Assembly: GCA_009391275.1 (NCBI GenBank)
Contig: VEXF01000004.1
Span: forward strand, 1 to 64,000
DNA from: SAR202 cluster bacterium AD-804-J14_MRT_500m
GTDB taxonomy: Bacteria; Chloroflexota; Dehalococcoidia; UBA3495; GCA-2712585
Direction: 5' to 3'
DNA length: 64,000 bases
Positions within the stretch are counted from its first letter, which is position 1. Each line of letters starts with the position of its first letter. Positions 34,250 to 43,424 of the stretch are shown piece by piece. Made by a program: the position numbers and the translations under genes. Below the pieces are notes generated by a model. The model was not told the DNA's origin and did not search any database. It saw only the letters and a program-made list of their open reading frames with translations.

Positions 34250-36253
34250 ATGACTGAATTCGCAGACAAAATATTTAACGAACTTAAATCCGAAGTAGAT
34301 TGGACTATACAACGTTGTCAACAATACATGCTCCAAATTCAATACGATGAAGGTTTCTGGTGGGGGGAGTTAGAATCGAATCCTACCATGGAAGCCGAGT
34401 ATCTTATGCTAAGCTATTTATTGGAACTAGAGGATCAAGATCGATGGACAATGATCTCCAATCACATCTTGAGCCGTCAACAGGATGATGGTTCGTGGGC
34501 ACAGTATTTTAACGCTCCTGGTAATTTAAGCACGTCAGTAGAATGCTATTTTGCCCTGAAATTAGCCGGTATTCCAGCAAACAGTCCAAAAATGATCAAA
34601 GCTCACAACTTTATAATCTCCCAAGGGGGAGTCCAAAAGACACGCGTGTTTACTAAAATATGGCTTGCTATGTTGGGGCAATACGACTGGGCCCGCTTGC
34701 CCACCATACCACCTGAGATAATTCTTCTGCCCAATTGGTTCCCATTCAACATTTACCAGTTCTCTAGTTGGGCTAGAGCGACCATAGTCCCTATGAGCAT
34801 TATTTTAGCTGAAAGACCTTGCAGACCCGCCCCACAATGGGCAACGATTCCAGAACTCTATCCCCACCATGAACAACAGGCAGATCATTATAGATCCCAA
34901 CACAAAACGATTTTTAGCTTAGGCACTATCCTTCACGGCATTGACTGGTTGCTCCGGCAATATAACAGCTCCCCATTAAAGCCAGGCCGAGAATATTCCA
35001 AAAAACTAGCCGGACAATGGATCCTTGCCCACCAGGAGGCCGATGGCTCCTGGGGCGGCATCCAACCACCTTGGGTCTATTCTCTCATTGCCTTGAAACA
35101 TTTAGGATTCTCACTCGACCATTCTGCCATGAAAATAGGGTGGCAAGGATTCGAAACCTATGGAATACAAGAAGGGGACACGTGGAGAGTCCAAGCTTGC
35201 ATTTCACCTGTCTGGGATACTTGCCTTACTCAAATTGCAATGCTCGAGTCTGGAATTTCGCCAAATCATCCAGCTATGGAACGCAGTACTCGCTGGCTAA
35301 TTGATAAGCAAATACTCCAAGGTGGCGATTGGCAGATAAAAGCCCCTCAAACTCCCCCCGCCGGGTGGGCATTTGAATTTGCCAATAATAACTATCCTGA
35401 CATCGATGATGTCTCTGAAGTGATAATGGCTCTTCACCTCGCGCGTCTCCCTGAAACCGACGACCTGAGCCGCAAAATAGCCATCAAACGCGCAGTAACT
35501 TGGCTACTTGCACTGCAGAGCAGCAATGGAGGCTGGGCAGCTTTCGATAAAGATAACAATCACCACTACCTGAGCAAAATTCCCTTCGCCGATTTTGGCG
35601 AGATTTTAGATCCCCCTAGCGCAGACGTGACCGCGCACATCATGGAAGCTCTTGGAAAGCTGGGCTACGATAAAACAACTCCAGCCATAAATAAAGCATA
35701 TCAATTTATAAGGACAGAACAAGAAGACGATGGTTCTTGGTTCGGACGGTGGGGCGTCAATTACATCTATGGCACGGGTGCGGTTCTTCCGGCAATGAAA
35801 GCTATAGGCGAAGACATGTCCCAGCCTTATATTCAACGAGCACTTGAGTGGCTACGTTCTCACCAAAATTCCGATGGCGGATGGGGTGAAAGTTGCGGAT
35901 CCTACGTAGATCCTGCCCTTAAAGGCAAAGGTGACAGCACACCGTCGCAAACTGCTTGGGCGTTGCTATCTCTGATTTCGGCCGGCGTACCTCACGATAT
36001 ATCCACAATCCGAGGTCTTCAGTATCTATGTGCCGAGCAAAATGAAAACGGTGCCTGGGATGAGCCATATTACACTGGTACTGGTTTTCCTGGATACGGA
36101 TTGGGTGAACGTTTTAAAAAACTTCCAAGTCAGGGCCAACAAGGTTACCAAGGACTAGACATGGAAGGCGCTTTTATGATCAATTACCATCTTTACCGAA
36201 ACTACTGGCCACTTACGGCCTTGGGGCGATTCCAAAAGTCTATGACGGAGTAG
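34250..36253 (+). CDS. shc: Squalene-hopene cyclase
   Basis: Membrane-associated class II triterpene cyclase turning squalene into hopene/hopanol. The protonating motif DxDD is DIDD at residues 384-387. Several QW repeats are visible, for example QEADGSWGG, QSSNGGWAAF, QEDDGSWFGRWG, QNSDGGWGES and QNENGAWDE. Length 667 is slightly above the usual ~630. The family pore motif region NYIYGTGAVLPA is intact. It lies in the middle of the operon, six bases before a YjbQ gene. Confidence 0.97.
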   Translation: MTEFADKIFNELKSEVDWTIQRCQQYMLQIQYDEGFWWGELESNPTMEAEYLMLSYLLELEDQDRWTMISNHILSRQQDDGSWAQYFNAPGNLSTSVECYFALKLAGIPANSPKMIKAHNFIISQGGVQKTRVFTKIWLAMLGQYDWARLPTIPPEIILLPNWFPFNIYQFSSWARATIVPMSIILAERPCRPAPQWATIPELYPHHEQQADHYRSQHKTIFSLGTILHGIDWLLRQYNSSPLKPGREYSKKLAGQWILAHQEADGSWGGIQPPWVYSLIALKHLGFSLDHSAMKIGWQGFETYGIQEGDTWRVQACISPVWDTCLTQIAMLESGISPNHPAMERSTRWLIDKQILQGGDWQIKAPQTPPAGWAFEFANNNYPDIDDVSEVIMALHLARLPETDDLSRKIAIKRAVTWLLALQSSNGGWAAFDKDNNHHYLSKIPFADFGEILDPPSADVTAHIMEALGKLGYDKTTPAINKAYQFIRTEQEDDGSWFGRWGVNYIYGTGAVLPAMKAIGEDMSQPYIQRALEWLRSHQNSDGGWGESCGSYVDPALKGKGDSTPSQTAWALLSLISAGVPHDISTIRGLQYLCAEQNENGAWDEPYYTGTGFPGYGLGERFKKLPSQGQQGYQGLDMEGAFMINYHLYRNYWPLTALGRFQKSMTE

Positions 36254-36259
36254 GGTGAT

Positions 36260-36766
36260 ATGACCAAGACAGAAACAGCCAGCAGCAATAAACTTACCCA
36301 ACTGTTAGACACAAAGGTGTCCATGAGGCTACAGATTTTTTCTTTTAGTATTGAAACTCAGGCTGCACCTGAATTTATAGATTTGACAGAACTCACCAAG
36401 AAATGTATAGAAAAGTCAGGAATTCTGAATGGATCTATTACTATTTTTTCGAAACATACTACAGCAGCCATTAAAATCAACGAGAACGAACCATTACTCA
36501 TTCAAGATATGAAGAAATTTCTCGAACGCATAGCACCACGGAATGGGGATTATCTTCACAATGACTTTACGATCCGAACAGTTAATATGACTGAAGATGA
36601 ATGCCCCAATGGACATGCACATTGCCAACAATTACTACTCAGCACCAGCGAAACCATTCCGATAGTTAACGGCGAGGTCCAGATTGGACAATGGCAAAGT
36701 CTGTTCCTGATAGAACTAGATCGTCCAAGAGCACGTGAGGTACTCTTTCAAATAAGTGGTGGTTAA
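36260..36766 (+). CDS. YjbQ family protein (UPF0047)
   Basis: Single-domain beta-barrel protein of the YjbQ family; some members show thiamine phosphate synthase side activity, and the true role is open. Family motifs are seen: TIFSKHTTAAIKINENEP, HNDF, NGHAHCQQLLL with the metal-site histidines, and GQWQSLFLIELD. At 168 residues it has a longer N-terminus than most (~130-140). Its place between shc and hpnC, six bases from each, is unusual and suggests a function tied to hopanoid or terpene synthesis, which is inference only. Confidence 0.88.
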   Translation: MTKTETASSNKLTQLLDTKVSMRLQIFSFSIETQAAPEFIDLTELTKKCIEKSGILNGSITIFSKHTTAAIKINENEPLLIQDMKKFLERIAPRNGDYLHNDFTIRTVNMTEDECPNGHAHCQQLLLSTSETIPIVNGEVQIGQWQSLFLIELDRPRAREVLFQISGG

Positions 36767-36772
36767 CTACCG

Positions 36773-37666
36773 TTGTCATCCATTGCAGATAGGCATATTG
36801 GTGTTTGGACCAAGTCCGAGTCCCAACAATATTGCCGGCAATTAGCGCGGTCTCACTACGAAAACTTTATAGTTGGATCTCGCTTACTACCACGTGAGAA
36901 ACGTCAGCACGTATACAACATATACGCTTATTCGCGCACTGTGGATGACTTAGGCGACGAATCAGACGGCGACCGAACACAACTTCTAAATCTCTGGGAT
37001 CAGGACCTCGAACGCTGCTACGCCTCGACACCACATCACCCTGTTCTGCTAGCTTTGCAAGAAACCATTAACATTTTTAATATTCCAAAGACTCCCTTTA
37101 AAAAACTGATTATCGCTAACAAAATGGATCAAGAAACCAAGCGGTACCCGACGCTACGAAAACTTCTTCATTACAGCGACAATTCAGCAAATCCATGTGG
37201 CAGACTTTTCTTATACTTGTTCGGTTACAGGGATGAACAACTGCATTTATTGGCGGACCAGACCTGCACAGCGCTTCAACTAACAAACTTTTGGCAAGAT
37301 ATTGTCCGTGATTATACAATGGGTCGGATATATATACCCCAAGAACACATGGATACGTTTGGCTACACTGAAGACGATTTGAGGCAACGCAAGCTTAACC
37401 GTTCGTTCCAGGATCTTATGGCCTACGAATTAGACATTACTCGCCAGATGTTTCGCAATGGCTTAGCTCTTTTGGATCATGTCAGTGGGCCTGCAAAAAC
37501 CGATATCGCACTCTTCACTCGCGGTGGAGTAGCCGTCTTGGATGCAATCAAAACGCAGAATTACGACGTTCTCGATCAGCGACCGCGGATTCCCAGATTC
37601 CAGAAAGGGAAGATTTTTCTTTCCACCTGGGTTAGCATTAAACTCGGTCGTAAAATTAAAATCTAG
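36773..37666 (+). CDS. hpnC: Presqualene/squalene synthase-like HpnC
   Basis: Trans-isoprenyl synthase fold. HpnC works after HpnD, turning presqualene diphosphate to hydroxysqualene. Asp-rich motif YSRTVDDLGDE in the first half, and NFWQDIVRDYTMGRIYIP as the second motif. Length 297. The start is TTG 36773, just after the yjbQ stop. The N-terminal helix ARSHYENFIVGSRLLPREK is typical of the family. Confidence 0.93.
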   Translation: MSSIADRHIGVWTKSESQQYCRQLARSHYENFIVGSRLLPREKRQHVYNIYAYSRTVDDLGDESDGDRTQLLNLWDQDLERCYASTPHHPVLLALQETINIFNIPKTPFKKLIIANKMDQETKRYPTLRKLLHYSDNSANPCGRLFLYLFGYRDEQLHLLADQTCTALQLTNFWQDIVRDYTMGRIYIPQEHMDTFGYTEDDLRQRKLNRSFQDLMAYELDITRQMFRNGLALLDHVSGPAKTDIALFTRGGVAVLDAIKTQNYDVLDQRPRIPRFQKGKIFLSTWVSIKLGRKIKI

Positions 37667-37699
37667 GCCAAATTTACTCCTGATCGAAAGGAGGCCTAC

Positions 37700-38569
37700 C
37701 TGCTGGAAATTAATGAAGCCTACGAAGAGTGTCGGCAAATCACTAAGCGTGAGGCCAAAAATTTCTTCTACGCTTTCATCACGCTGCCCGCGAACAAACG
37801 TAACGCGATATATGCCACCTACGCCTTCTGTCGTTACTGTGACGACGCAGCAGATCAGGAACTAGATGCATCCAGAAAACTAAGTGCACTCCAAGATTTA
37901 CGTTTACAACTTCATTCAGCCGTACAGGGAAGTCCAGACGGGCCAATGTTCACCGCCGTGGCACACGCGACCGATTTTTATAACATACCATCACAATATT
38001 TCGATGAAGTCATCGACGGAGTCGAAATGGACCTTAACAAAACCCGATATCAAACGTTCGAAGAACTCGAGCTTTACTGTTATAGAGTGGCCTCTGTGGT
38101 TGGACTTATCTGTATTCAAATTTTTGGATATGAGAGCCCTGCTGCCAAACAACACGCAATTGACCTAGGCATTGCCATGCAGCTTACAAATATAATTCGG
38201 GATGTGCAGGAAGATCTGGACAGAGGCCGAATATATATACCTCAAGAGGAATTATCTCGATATGGATGTACAGAGCAAGACCTTGTAAGTGGGATCCCCA
38301 ATGAATCCACTAGAAACTTAATTGACTTTCAAGTTCAGCGAGCCAGGATGTATTTCCAACGAGGGAATAAGTTGTTCCCATATCTCTCGCCAAGATCTCG
38401 GGCTTGTCCAGCCGTACTTGCCCAGCTATATATTCGGATCTTGGATCAAGTAGAGGCAAACAGTTTCAACGTGTTCAATGGTAGAATTAGTCTCAGCAAA
38501 AAAGAAAAACTGCTAGTCACCGCCACAACATGGCTCAAAAGTTTCTTTCCTCAAAAAACCCTCACATAA
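37700..38569 (+). CDS. hpnD: Presqualene diphosphate synthase HpnD, CTG start
   Basis: Condenses two farnesyl diphosphates to presqualene diphosphate. Both metal motifs are present: CRYCDDAADQE and NIIRDVQEDLDRGRIYIP. The first in-frame ATG (37946) would delete the first Asp-rich motif, so it cannot be the start. The open frame upstream has no ATG, GTG or TTG. A near-perfect Shine-Dalgarno AAAGGAGG (37687-37694) lies five bases before CTG 37700 and eight before a second CTG 37703. Starting there gives 289 residues, the family length. It overlaps hpnE by 40 bases. Confidence 0.9.
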   Translation: MLEINEAYEECRQITKREAKNFFYAFITLPANKRNAIYATYAFCRYCDDAADQELDASRKLSALQDLRLQLHSAVQGSPDGPMFTAVAHATDFYNIPSQYFDEVIDGVEMDLNKTRYQTFEELELYCYRVASVVGLICIQIFGYESPAAKQHAIDLGIAMQLTNIIRDVQEDLDRGRIYIPQEELSRYGCTEQDLVSGIPNESTRNLIDFQVQRARMYFQRGNKLFPYLSPRSRACPAVLAQLYIRILDQVEANSFNVFNGRISLSKKEKLLVTATTWLKSFFPQKTLT

Positions 38570-39903
38570 TTGTAATAGGCGGCGGTATATCTGGCATGGC
38601 AGCCGCATGCCATTTGTTGGACTCCGGATACCGGATCTCGTTGATAGAAAAACGTCCTTATCTGGGCGGCAAAGCATTTTCATTTATAGATCGGGAAACA
38701 GGACAGGAAGTGGATAACGGGCAGCATGTTTTTCTCGGGTGCTGCACATCATACATCGAATTCTTGAACCAAATCGGCACTTTGCACCACGCCCACCTGC
38801 AGTCCAATATGGAAGTAACGATAATCGACCCTAACGGCAAATCCAGTAGATTAAGCACCTCTATACTCCCCAGCCCATTTCACTGTTTGCCTTCTTTTTT
38901 AGCTTATCGACACCTCAGTATTTGGGAAAAAGTATTGGGGATAGCAACGCTATTCCGTCTCAAGTACACCAACAGAAGCCGCCAAGTCTTTCAAGAACAA
39001 TCTTTTTACGATTGGTTAAAACAGAACCACCAATCTGACCATTCCATAGAAAATTTCTGGAATATTATTATCAAAGCTTGCGCAAACGATGATGTCCAAA
39101 GTGTAGATGCCTCCATTGGAATGATGATCTTTCAAGAATCAATGCTCAAATCTAAATCCGGAAGCCGTATAGGGTATGCCAAAGTAGGATTGTCGCCACT
39201 CATGGGACAGGCCGCTGCCCGGTATATAAAAGATCGGCACGGACGTCTGCTATTGGGACGGTCAGTCTCATCTATCTTATTTGAAGATGACACCACTGTT
39301 ACAGGGGTGCGACTAGATAACGGACAAACTATAGAGAGTGATGCTGTAATCAGTGCCATCCCACCAAATGATTTGGCGCCACTTCTATCTAGCTCAACCT
39401 GCGCACTCGCGTATTTTTCTAAATTATGGAGTCTTTCAACCGCTCCAATTGTGAACGTCCATCTATGGTATAACCATCCTGTAATGGACGATGATTTCGT
39501 GGCTTTTGTAAATTCACCCCTCCAATGGGTATTTAATCACGAAGCTATGATAGCAGGCGAAGGTTTTGAAGGTCATCATGTCACTATCTCCCTCAGTGCG
39601 GCCTTCGATTACATTCACCTCTCTAAACATGAGATTCAGACATTAATGATCCAAGCCATGGCTGATGCATTCCCATTGGCCAACACAGCCCAAATTGAGA
39701 GAGCAATGGTAATAAAGCAAAATACAGCGACTTTACGGTGTCTTCCTGGGACCAATGCGCTCCGACCATCAGCAACAACTCCGCTCAATAAATTATTTCT
39801 CGCTGGTGAGTGGACAGATACAGGGTGGCCTTCGACGATGGAAAGCGCCGTGCGTAGCGGCATAGTTGCAGCTGACGCCGCAGCGACCTCTATGAGTAAA
39901 TGA
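38530..39903 (+). CDS. hpnE: Hydroxysqualene dehydroxylase HpnE (FAD)
   Basis: Flavin amine oxidase-like enzyme that reduces hydroxysqualene to squalene, completing the HpnCDE route. FAD motif IVIGGGISGMAAACHLL, then EKRPYLGGKAFSF, and the C-terminal FLAGEWTDTGWPSTMESAVRSG. Length 457. The ATG lies inside the end of hpnD and the stop overlaps the next start in ATGA, so translation is coupled on both sides. Confidence 0.95.
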   Translation: MAQKFLSSKNPHIIVIGGGISGMAAACHLLDSGYRISLIEKRPYLGGKAFSFIDRETGQEVDNGQHVFLGCCTSYIEFLNQIGTLHHAHLQSNMEVTIIDPNGKSSRLSTSILPSPFHCLPSFLAYRHLSIWEKVLGIATLFRLKYTNRSRQVFQEQSFYDWLKQNHQSDHSIENFWNIIIKACANDDVQSVDASIGMMIFQESMLKSKSGSRIGYAKVGLSPLMGQAAARYIKDRHGRLLLGRSVSSILFEDDTTVTGVRLDNGQTIESDAVISAIPPNDLAPLLSSSTCALAYFSKLWSLSTAPIVNVHLWYNHPVMDDDFVAFVNSPLQWVFNHEAMIAGEGFEGHHVTISLSAAFDYIHLSKHEIQTLMIQAMADAFPLANTAQIERAMVIKQNTATLRCLPGTNALRPSATTPLNKLFLAGEWTDTGWPSTMESAVRSGIVAADAAATSMSK

Positions 39904-40898
39904 AAGCACTAGTTTTGGCACCGTTTTCGCCCTATGCCTTATCTCAACTCCGTGGGATGATGGAGGTGTCTTACGAAAGTTGGACCAATACTCGGACATT
40001 GCATGACCCTACCGAACTCGGTCGTCGTCTAAATGACGAATCAATAGATATCCTATTAACAGAAGCAGACTTTATATTCGAAGAACTATTTGAAAACGCT
40101 CCACGGCTTAAATTCGTGGGTATTTGTAGAAATGAACTGGGTCATGTCGATATATCAGCCGCAAGTAAAAATGGAGTTCTGGTAGTTAATACACCTGGTC
40201 GTAACGCCAATGCGGTAGCAGAGATAACCTTGGGATTCATGCTGGCACTTGCTAGACGAATTCCTAGTTTAGATGCTTATGTCAAGTTTGGGAAATGGGA
40301 AGATCCAGTTGCCCCATATTTATCTTTTAGAGGCATAGAACTTCGTACCAACATCCTGGGGATAGTTGGGTTGGGCCGAATCGGCAAATCTGTAGCAAAA
40401 ATTGCACGGTCCTTGGGCATGGAAGTACTAGCTTTTGATCCGTACGCAGGTGCCTTAGGGCAACGTATTGATGGAGCCTTACTTACTGACCTGGACAGCG
40501 TTGTAAAACAATCGACTTTTCTTTCTCTTAACGCACCAAGATCAGAGGAAACCACAGGGCTTATATCAGACAATCACTTAGCTTCAATGCCCTCAGGTTC
40601 TTTTTTAATTAACACATCGTTCTACGAGATTGTAGATGAAAGCTCCTTAGTAAATCGCCTAAACTGTGGCCCACTTGCAGGGGCTGCTTTTGACGTCCAT
40701 CCTGCCCATCCCGTGCCACCTAGTAGCCCGCTCCTGAAACTCAATAATGTTATTTTGACACCCCATATAGGGGGCGCAACTAATGAAACGATTGAGCGGC
40801 ACTCAAATATGATCGTTACGGATCTACGTAGATACCTTCGCGGTTACAAGCCAAATAATCTTGTCAACCCTGACGTGTGGCAAATGTATGACCACTAA
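39900..40898 (+). CDS. D-isomer-specific 2-hydroxyacid dehydrogenase
   Basis: NAD-dependent oxidoreductase interconverting a 2-hydroxyacid and 2-oxoacid. Rossmann motif GIVGLGRIGKSVAKIA, substrate-site region VNTPGRNANAVAE, and the catalytic His in LTPHIGGATNE. Length 332. Coupled to hpnE by a 4-base overlap and to the FGGY kinase by 11 bases. Substrate unknown; the neighbours suggest a sugar acid or a hydroxyacid derived from a sugar. Confidence 0.92.
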   Translation: MKALVLAPFSPYALSQLRGMMEVSYESWTNTRTLHDPTELGRRLNDESIDILLTEADFIFEELFENAPRLKFVGICRNELGHVDISAASKNGVLVVNTPGRNANAVAEITLGFMLALARRIPSLDAYVKFGKWEDPVAPYLSFRGIELRTNILGIVGLGRIGKSVAKIARSLGMEVLAFDPYAGALGQRIDGALLTDLDSVVKQSTFLSLNAPRSEETTGLISDNHLASMPSGSFLINTSFYEIVDESSLVNRLNCGPLAGAAFDVHPAHPVPPSSPLLKLNNVILTPHIGGATNETIERHSNMIVTDLRRYLRGYKPNNLVNPDVWQMYDH

Positions 40899-42369
40899 AC
40901 TTCTTGCCATAGACTTGGGAAGCAGTCATGTACATGCTGCAGTATCAGATCTTAACGGAACACAAATCGGGTCAGCAGAATATCCTCTCCATTTAACGGC
41001 AGACTCTGAGGGGTCAGATTTGGCTTGGACAATCGATCCTGCGATTTTGATAAAAACCGTGGCATCCACAGCCGCTAGCGCATTAAAAAACGCTCTGGCA
41101 TCATCAAATGAGATCGCAAGTATCGGAATCACAGGTCAACGACAAGGGGTTGCTTTTTTAGGGCAACTCAAACAAGACTTGCTCTTAAGTCCAAACATAG
41201 ACATTCGAGCAGCATTTGAGGGTTTGGTATTACAAGAAAAATTTGGCACAGAAACTAAACGAATCACAGGCCACTTCCCTTTAGTGATATTAGCTCCGTC
41301 ACGTCTAATGTGGCTCAGGAACCATAGACCTGATCTTTATAGCCAACTTTCATCAATTTTGACCCTTCCAGCGTGGCTAGTCCATAAACTCACTGGCGTC
41401 TTATTTGATGAACACACTCTATCTGCTGCAACTGGCCTTTTAGATATATCAACCCTAGAAAGACCTTTCTCCCTAATTGACAACATGGGTATTCCTCGAT
41501 CGATACTTCCCCCTCTTATCTCATCTGGGGAAATAGGAGGGCAATTAACTAACGAGGCAGCTAAATTTTTGAATCTACGTCCTGGTACACCAATCACTCT
41601 CGCCGGTGCCGATACGCAATGTGGAATGTTGGGAATGGGTCTATCATCCGTTGGCGAACTCGGCGTGGTCACTGGTTGGAGTTGCTCCGCCCAAGTCATC
41701 ACAGGGACCCCTAAATATGATAGCGAATCTGATGCCTGGATTGGTTGCTTTCCGTTAGCAAACCGATGGGTGCTTGAGGCTAATTTAGGTGATGCAGGTC
41801 GGGCTCATCGATGGCTTAAGGATTTGTTCTTGAACCAAGACTCATCATGGCAAGAGGCAGATAGGCTAGCGAGTGAGTCCAAAGATAGTGAGCTACAAGG
41901 AACTTGGACATTCCTTGGTCCAGGCCCAATATCTGCCCCAGCCGCTGGGCTTCATCGTGGTGGACTGTTGTTCTCTACACCTCTTAGTTATCAAGTTCCC
42001 GACGTCGGCCAATTATTCCAATCATTCTGGGAAAACCTATGCTTCAGCTTAAAGGCAAATCTTTCTTTGATCTGTTCTGAAGCACCCACACTACACCTAG
42101 GAGGTGGAATGGCGCGAAGCAGGCAATTAGCCCAGACATTGTCAAATGTCTTAAACACCGAAGTTAAACGTAGTAAATTTCCGCACGTAAGTGCCGCTGG
42201 AGCTTGTTTGGCTGCCGGGGCCGCGGTTGGTTTAGTTGACTCTTTACATGACGCTATACAAACTTACCAGCCTTCGTGGGAGCAATTTCAACCCGAATCC
42301 AACGCTGTCATGAAACTTGAAGACCGTTTCGAAGAATGGATCACTTTATACCAACGCCTCCAGGATTAA
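40888..42369 (+). CDS. FGGY-family carbohydrate kinase
   Basis: Sugar kinase of the xylulokinase/glycerol kinase fold. N-terminal phosphate motif LAIDLGSSHVHAAV, substrate region IGITGQRQGVAFL, and the C-terminal adenosine motif LHLGGGMARSRQLAQ. The start chosen is ATG 40888 (MTTKLLAIDLG), overlapping the dehydrogenase end by 11 bases; an in-frame codon at 40861 is less natural. Length 493. It stands directly before a class II aldolase, the order found in pentose, fucose or rhamnose pathways. Confidence 0.9.
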   Translation: MTTKLLAIDLGSSHVHAAVSDLNGTQIGSAEYPLHLTADSEGSDLAWTIDPAILIKTVASTAASALKNALASSNEIASIGITGQRQGVAFLGQLKQDLLLSPNIDIRAAFEGLVLQEKFGTETKRITGHFPLVILAPSRLMWLRNHRPDLYSQLSSILTLPAWLVHKLTGVLFDEHTLSAATGLLDISTLERPFSLIDNMGIPRSILPPLISSGEIGGQLTNEAAKFLNLRPGTPITLAGADTQCGMLGMGLSSVGELGVVTGWSCSAQVITGTPKYDSESDAWIGCFPLANRWVLEANLGDAGRAHRWLKDLFLNQDSSWQEADRLASESKDSELQGTWTFLGPGPISAPAAGLHRGGLLFSTPLSYQVPDVGQLFQSFWENLCFSLKANLSLICSEAPTLHLGGGMARSRQLAQTLSNVLNTEVKRSKFPHVSAAGACLAAGAAVGLVDSLHDAIQTYQPSWEQFQPESNAVMKLEDRFEEWITLYQRLQD

Positions 42370-42373
42370 TATC

Positions 42374-43069
42374 ATGAGATTAGATAATCTGCATCAGGAA
42401 CGATCGCACTTAAGTGAGGCTTGTAGACGTCTGGCCACAATGAACATGTCAGAGGGGACAGCAGGAAACGCAAGCGTAAGGATTCCCGGCACCTCATGTG
42501 AAATGGTGCTTATAACTCCATTAGGACAACCGATGAGTAAAATCAAACCCGAAAATCTCTGCTTGATAAACATGGAAGGTGACCCAATCGATGAGAACTT
42601 TCCACCTTCATCAGAGACTCTTCTTCACCTCGCAGCGTATCGGGCCAGACCAGAGATAACCGCGGTGGTGCATACCCATCCGAAATTTGCCGGAATCCTG
42701 GCCGTATCAGCAAAACCATTGCCCGCATTACTAGATGAGATGGTGATCAATTTGGGAGGATCTATCTTAGTTGCAGATTACGCTTTTCCAGGCACCGAAG
42801 AGTTAGCAGATGCCGCTGTTCGAGTCCTTGGCGACCGCATGGCTGTAATACTACGTAATCATGGCCTTATCACCGCCGGGATGAACCTAGATGATGCTGT
42901 TTCAAACACCCTGTTGGTGGAACACGCGTCGCAGATTTTCGTATATACTTCACTCCTTGGAGAAACACATCCCCTACCTAACGAAATCGTAGAAAAGGAG
43001 CGGGAATTATATAAAATGCGCATCTCAGTTAAGCTCTCCAATCAAAAGGATTATGGTCACAGTACCTAG
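42374..43069 (+). CDS. Class II aldolase/adducin family protein
   Basis: Zinc-dependent aldolase or epimerase of the fuculose-phosphate aldolase/ribulose-phosphate 4-epimerase family. Signatures are TAGNASVRI (phosphate site), PSSETLLHLAAYRARP with the catalytic Glu, zinc histidines in VVHTHP (His100, His102) and LRNHGLI. Length 231 from ATG 42374, four bases after the kinase stop. With a kinase and dehydrogenase alongside, it could split a phosphorylated sugar or sugar acid; decarboxylating members of the family exist too. Confidence 0.92.
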   Translation: MRLDNLHQERSHLSEACRRLATMNMSEGTAGNASVRIPGTSCEMVLITPLGQPMSKIKPENLCLINMEGDPIDENFPPSSETLLHLAAYRARPEITAVVHTHPKFAGILAVSAKPLPALLDEMVINLGGSILVADYAFPGTEELADAAVRVLGDRMAVILRNHGLITAGMNLDDAVSNTLLVEHASQIFVYTSLLGETHPLPNEIVEKERELYKMRISVKLSNQKDYGHST

Positions 43070-43424
43070 TTTCATACTACGACGACTTTATGTTAAAGGC
43101 AGCCTCCTAGCCACCGATCAAGGTATTGAATTCCGGCTGCTTAACAAACTAGGCTCCGGATATGCCAAGCGACTGATGCCCATAGCAATTGATGGCGTTG
43201 AAATACCAATCGAGAAATGTGCCTTCCACGCAAATGGTTCTAAAGTCCTTTTTACTGAGATTACCGAGGATAAGCCCTTTACTATAGCGTTGAATCAGAT
43301 AACAACCGTTGCTCTGGACGAGGTAAAGTTGAGTGACGGCCCTCACAAAATTGTTATGGCTTTCGAAGTGCCCGGGCTCGGAATTATCAGATTCGACTTC
43401 GTGGACACCTTGTCCAATGGTTGA
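43053..43424 (+). CDS. Conserved-looking small protein of unknown function
   Basis: 123 residues, not recognised. Predicted mostly beta strands: alternating hydrophobic segments such as LRRLYVKGSLLATDQGIEFRL, a short DGVEIPIEKCAFHANG, and a final HKIVMAFEVPGLGIIRFDF. No signal peptide, membrane helix or known motif; one Cys. It overlaps the aldolase by 17 bases and the next epimerase by 8, so it is very likely translated and functionally linked to them. The pattern suggests a small binding or accessory domain, but no function can be stated. Confidence 0.75.
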   Translation: MVTVPSFILRRLYVKGSLLATDQGIEFRLLNKLGSGYAKRLMPIAIDGVEIPIEKCAFHANGSKVLFTEITEDKPFTIALNQITTVALDEVKLSDGPHKIVMAFEVPGLGIIRFDFVDTLSNG

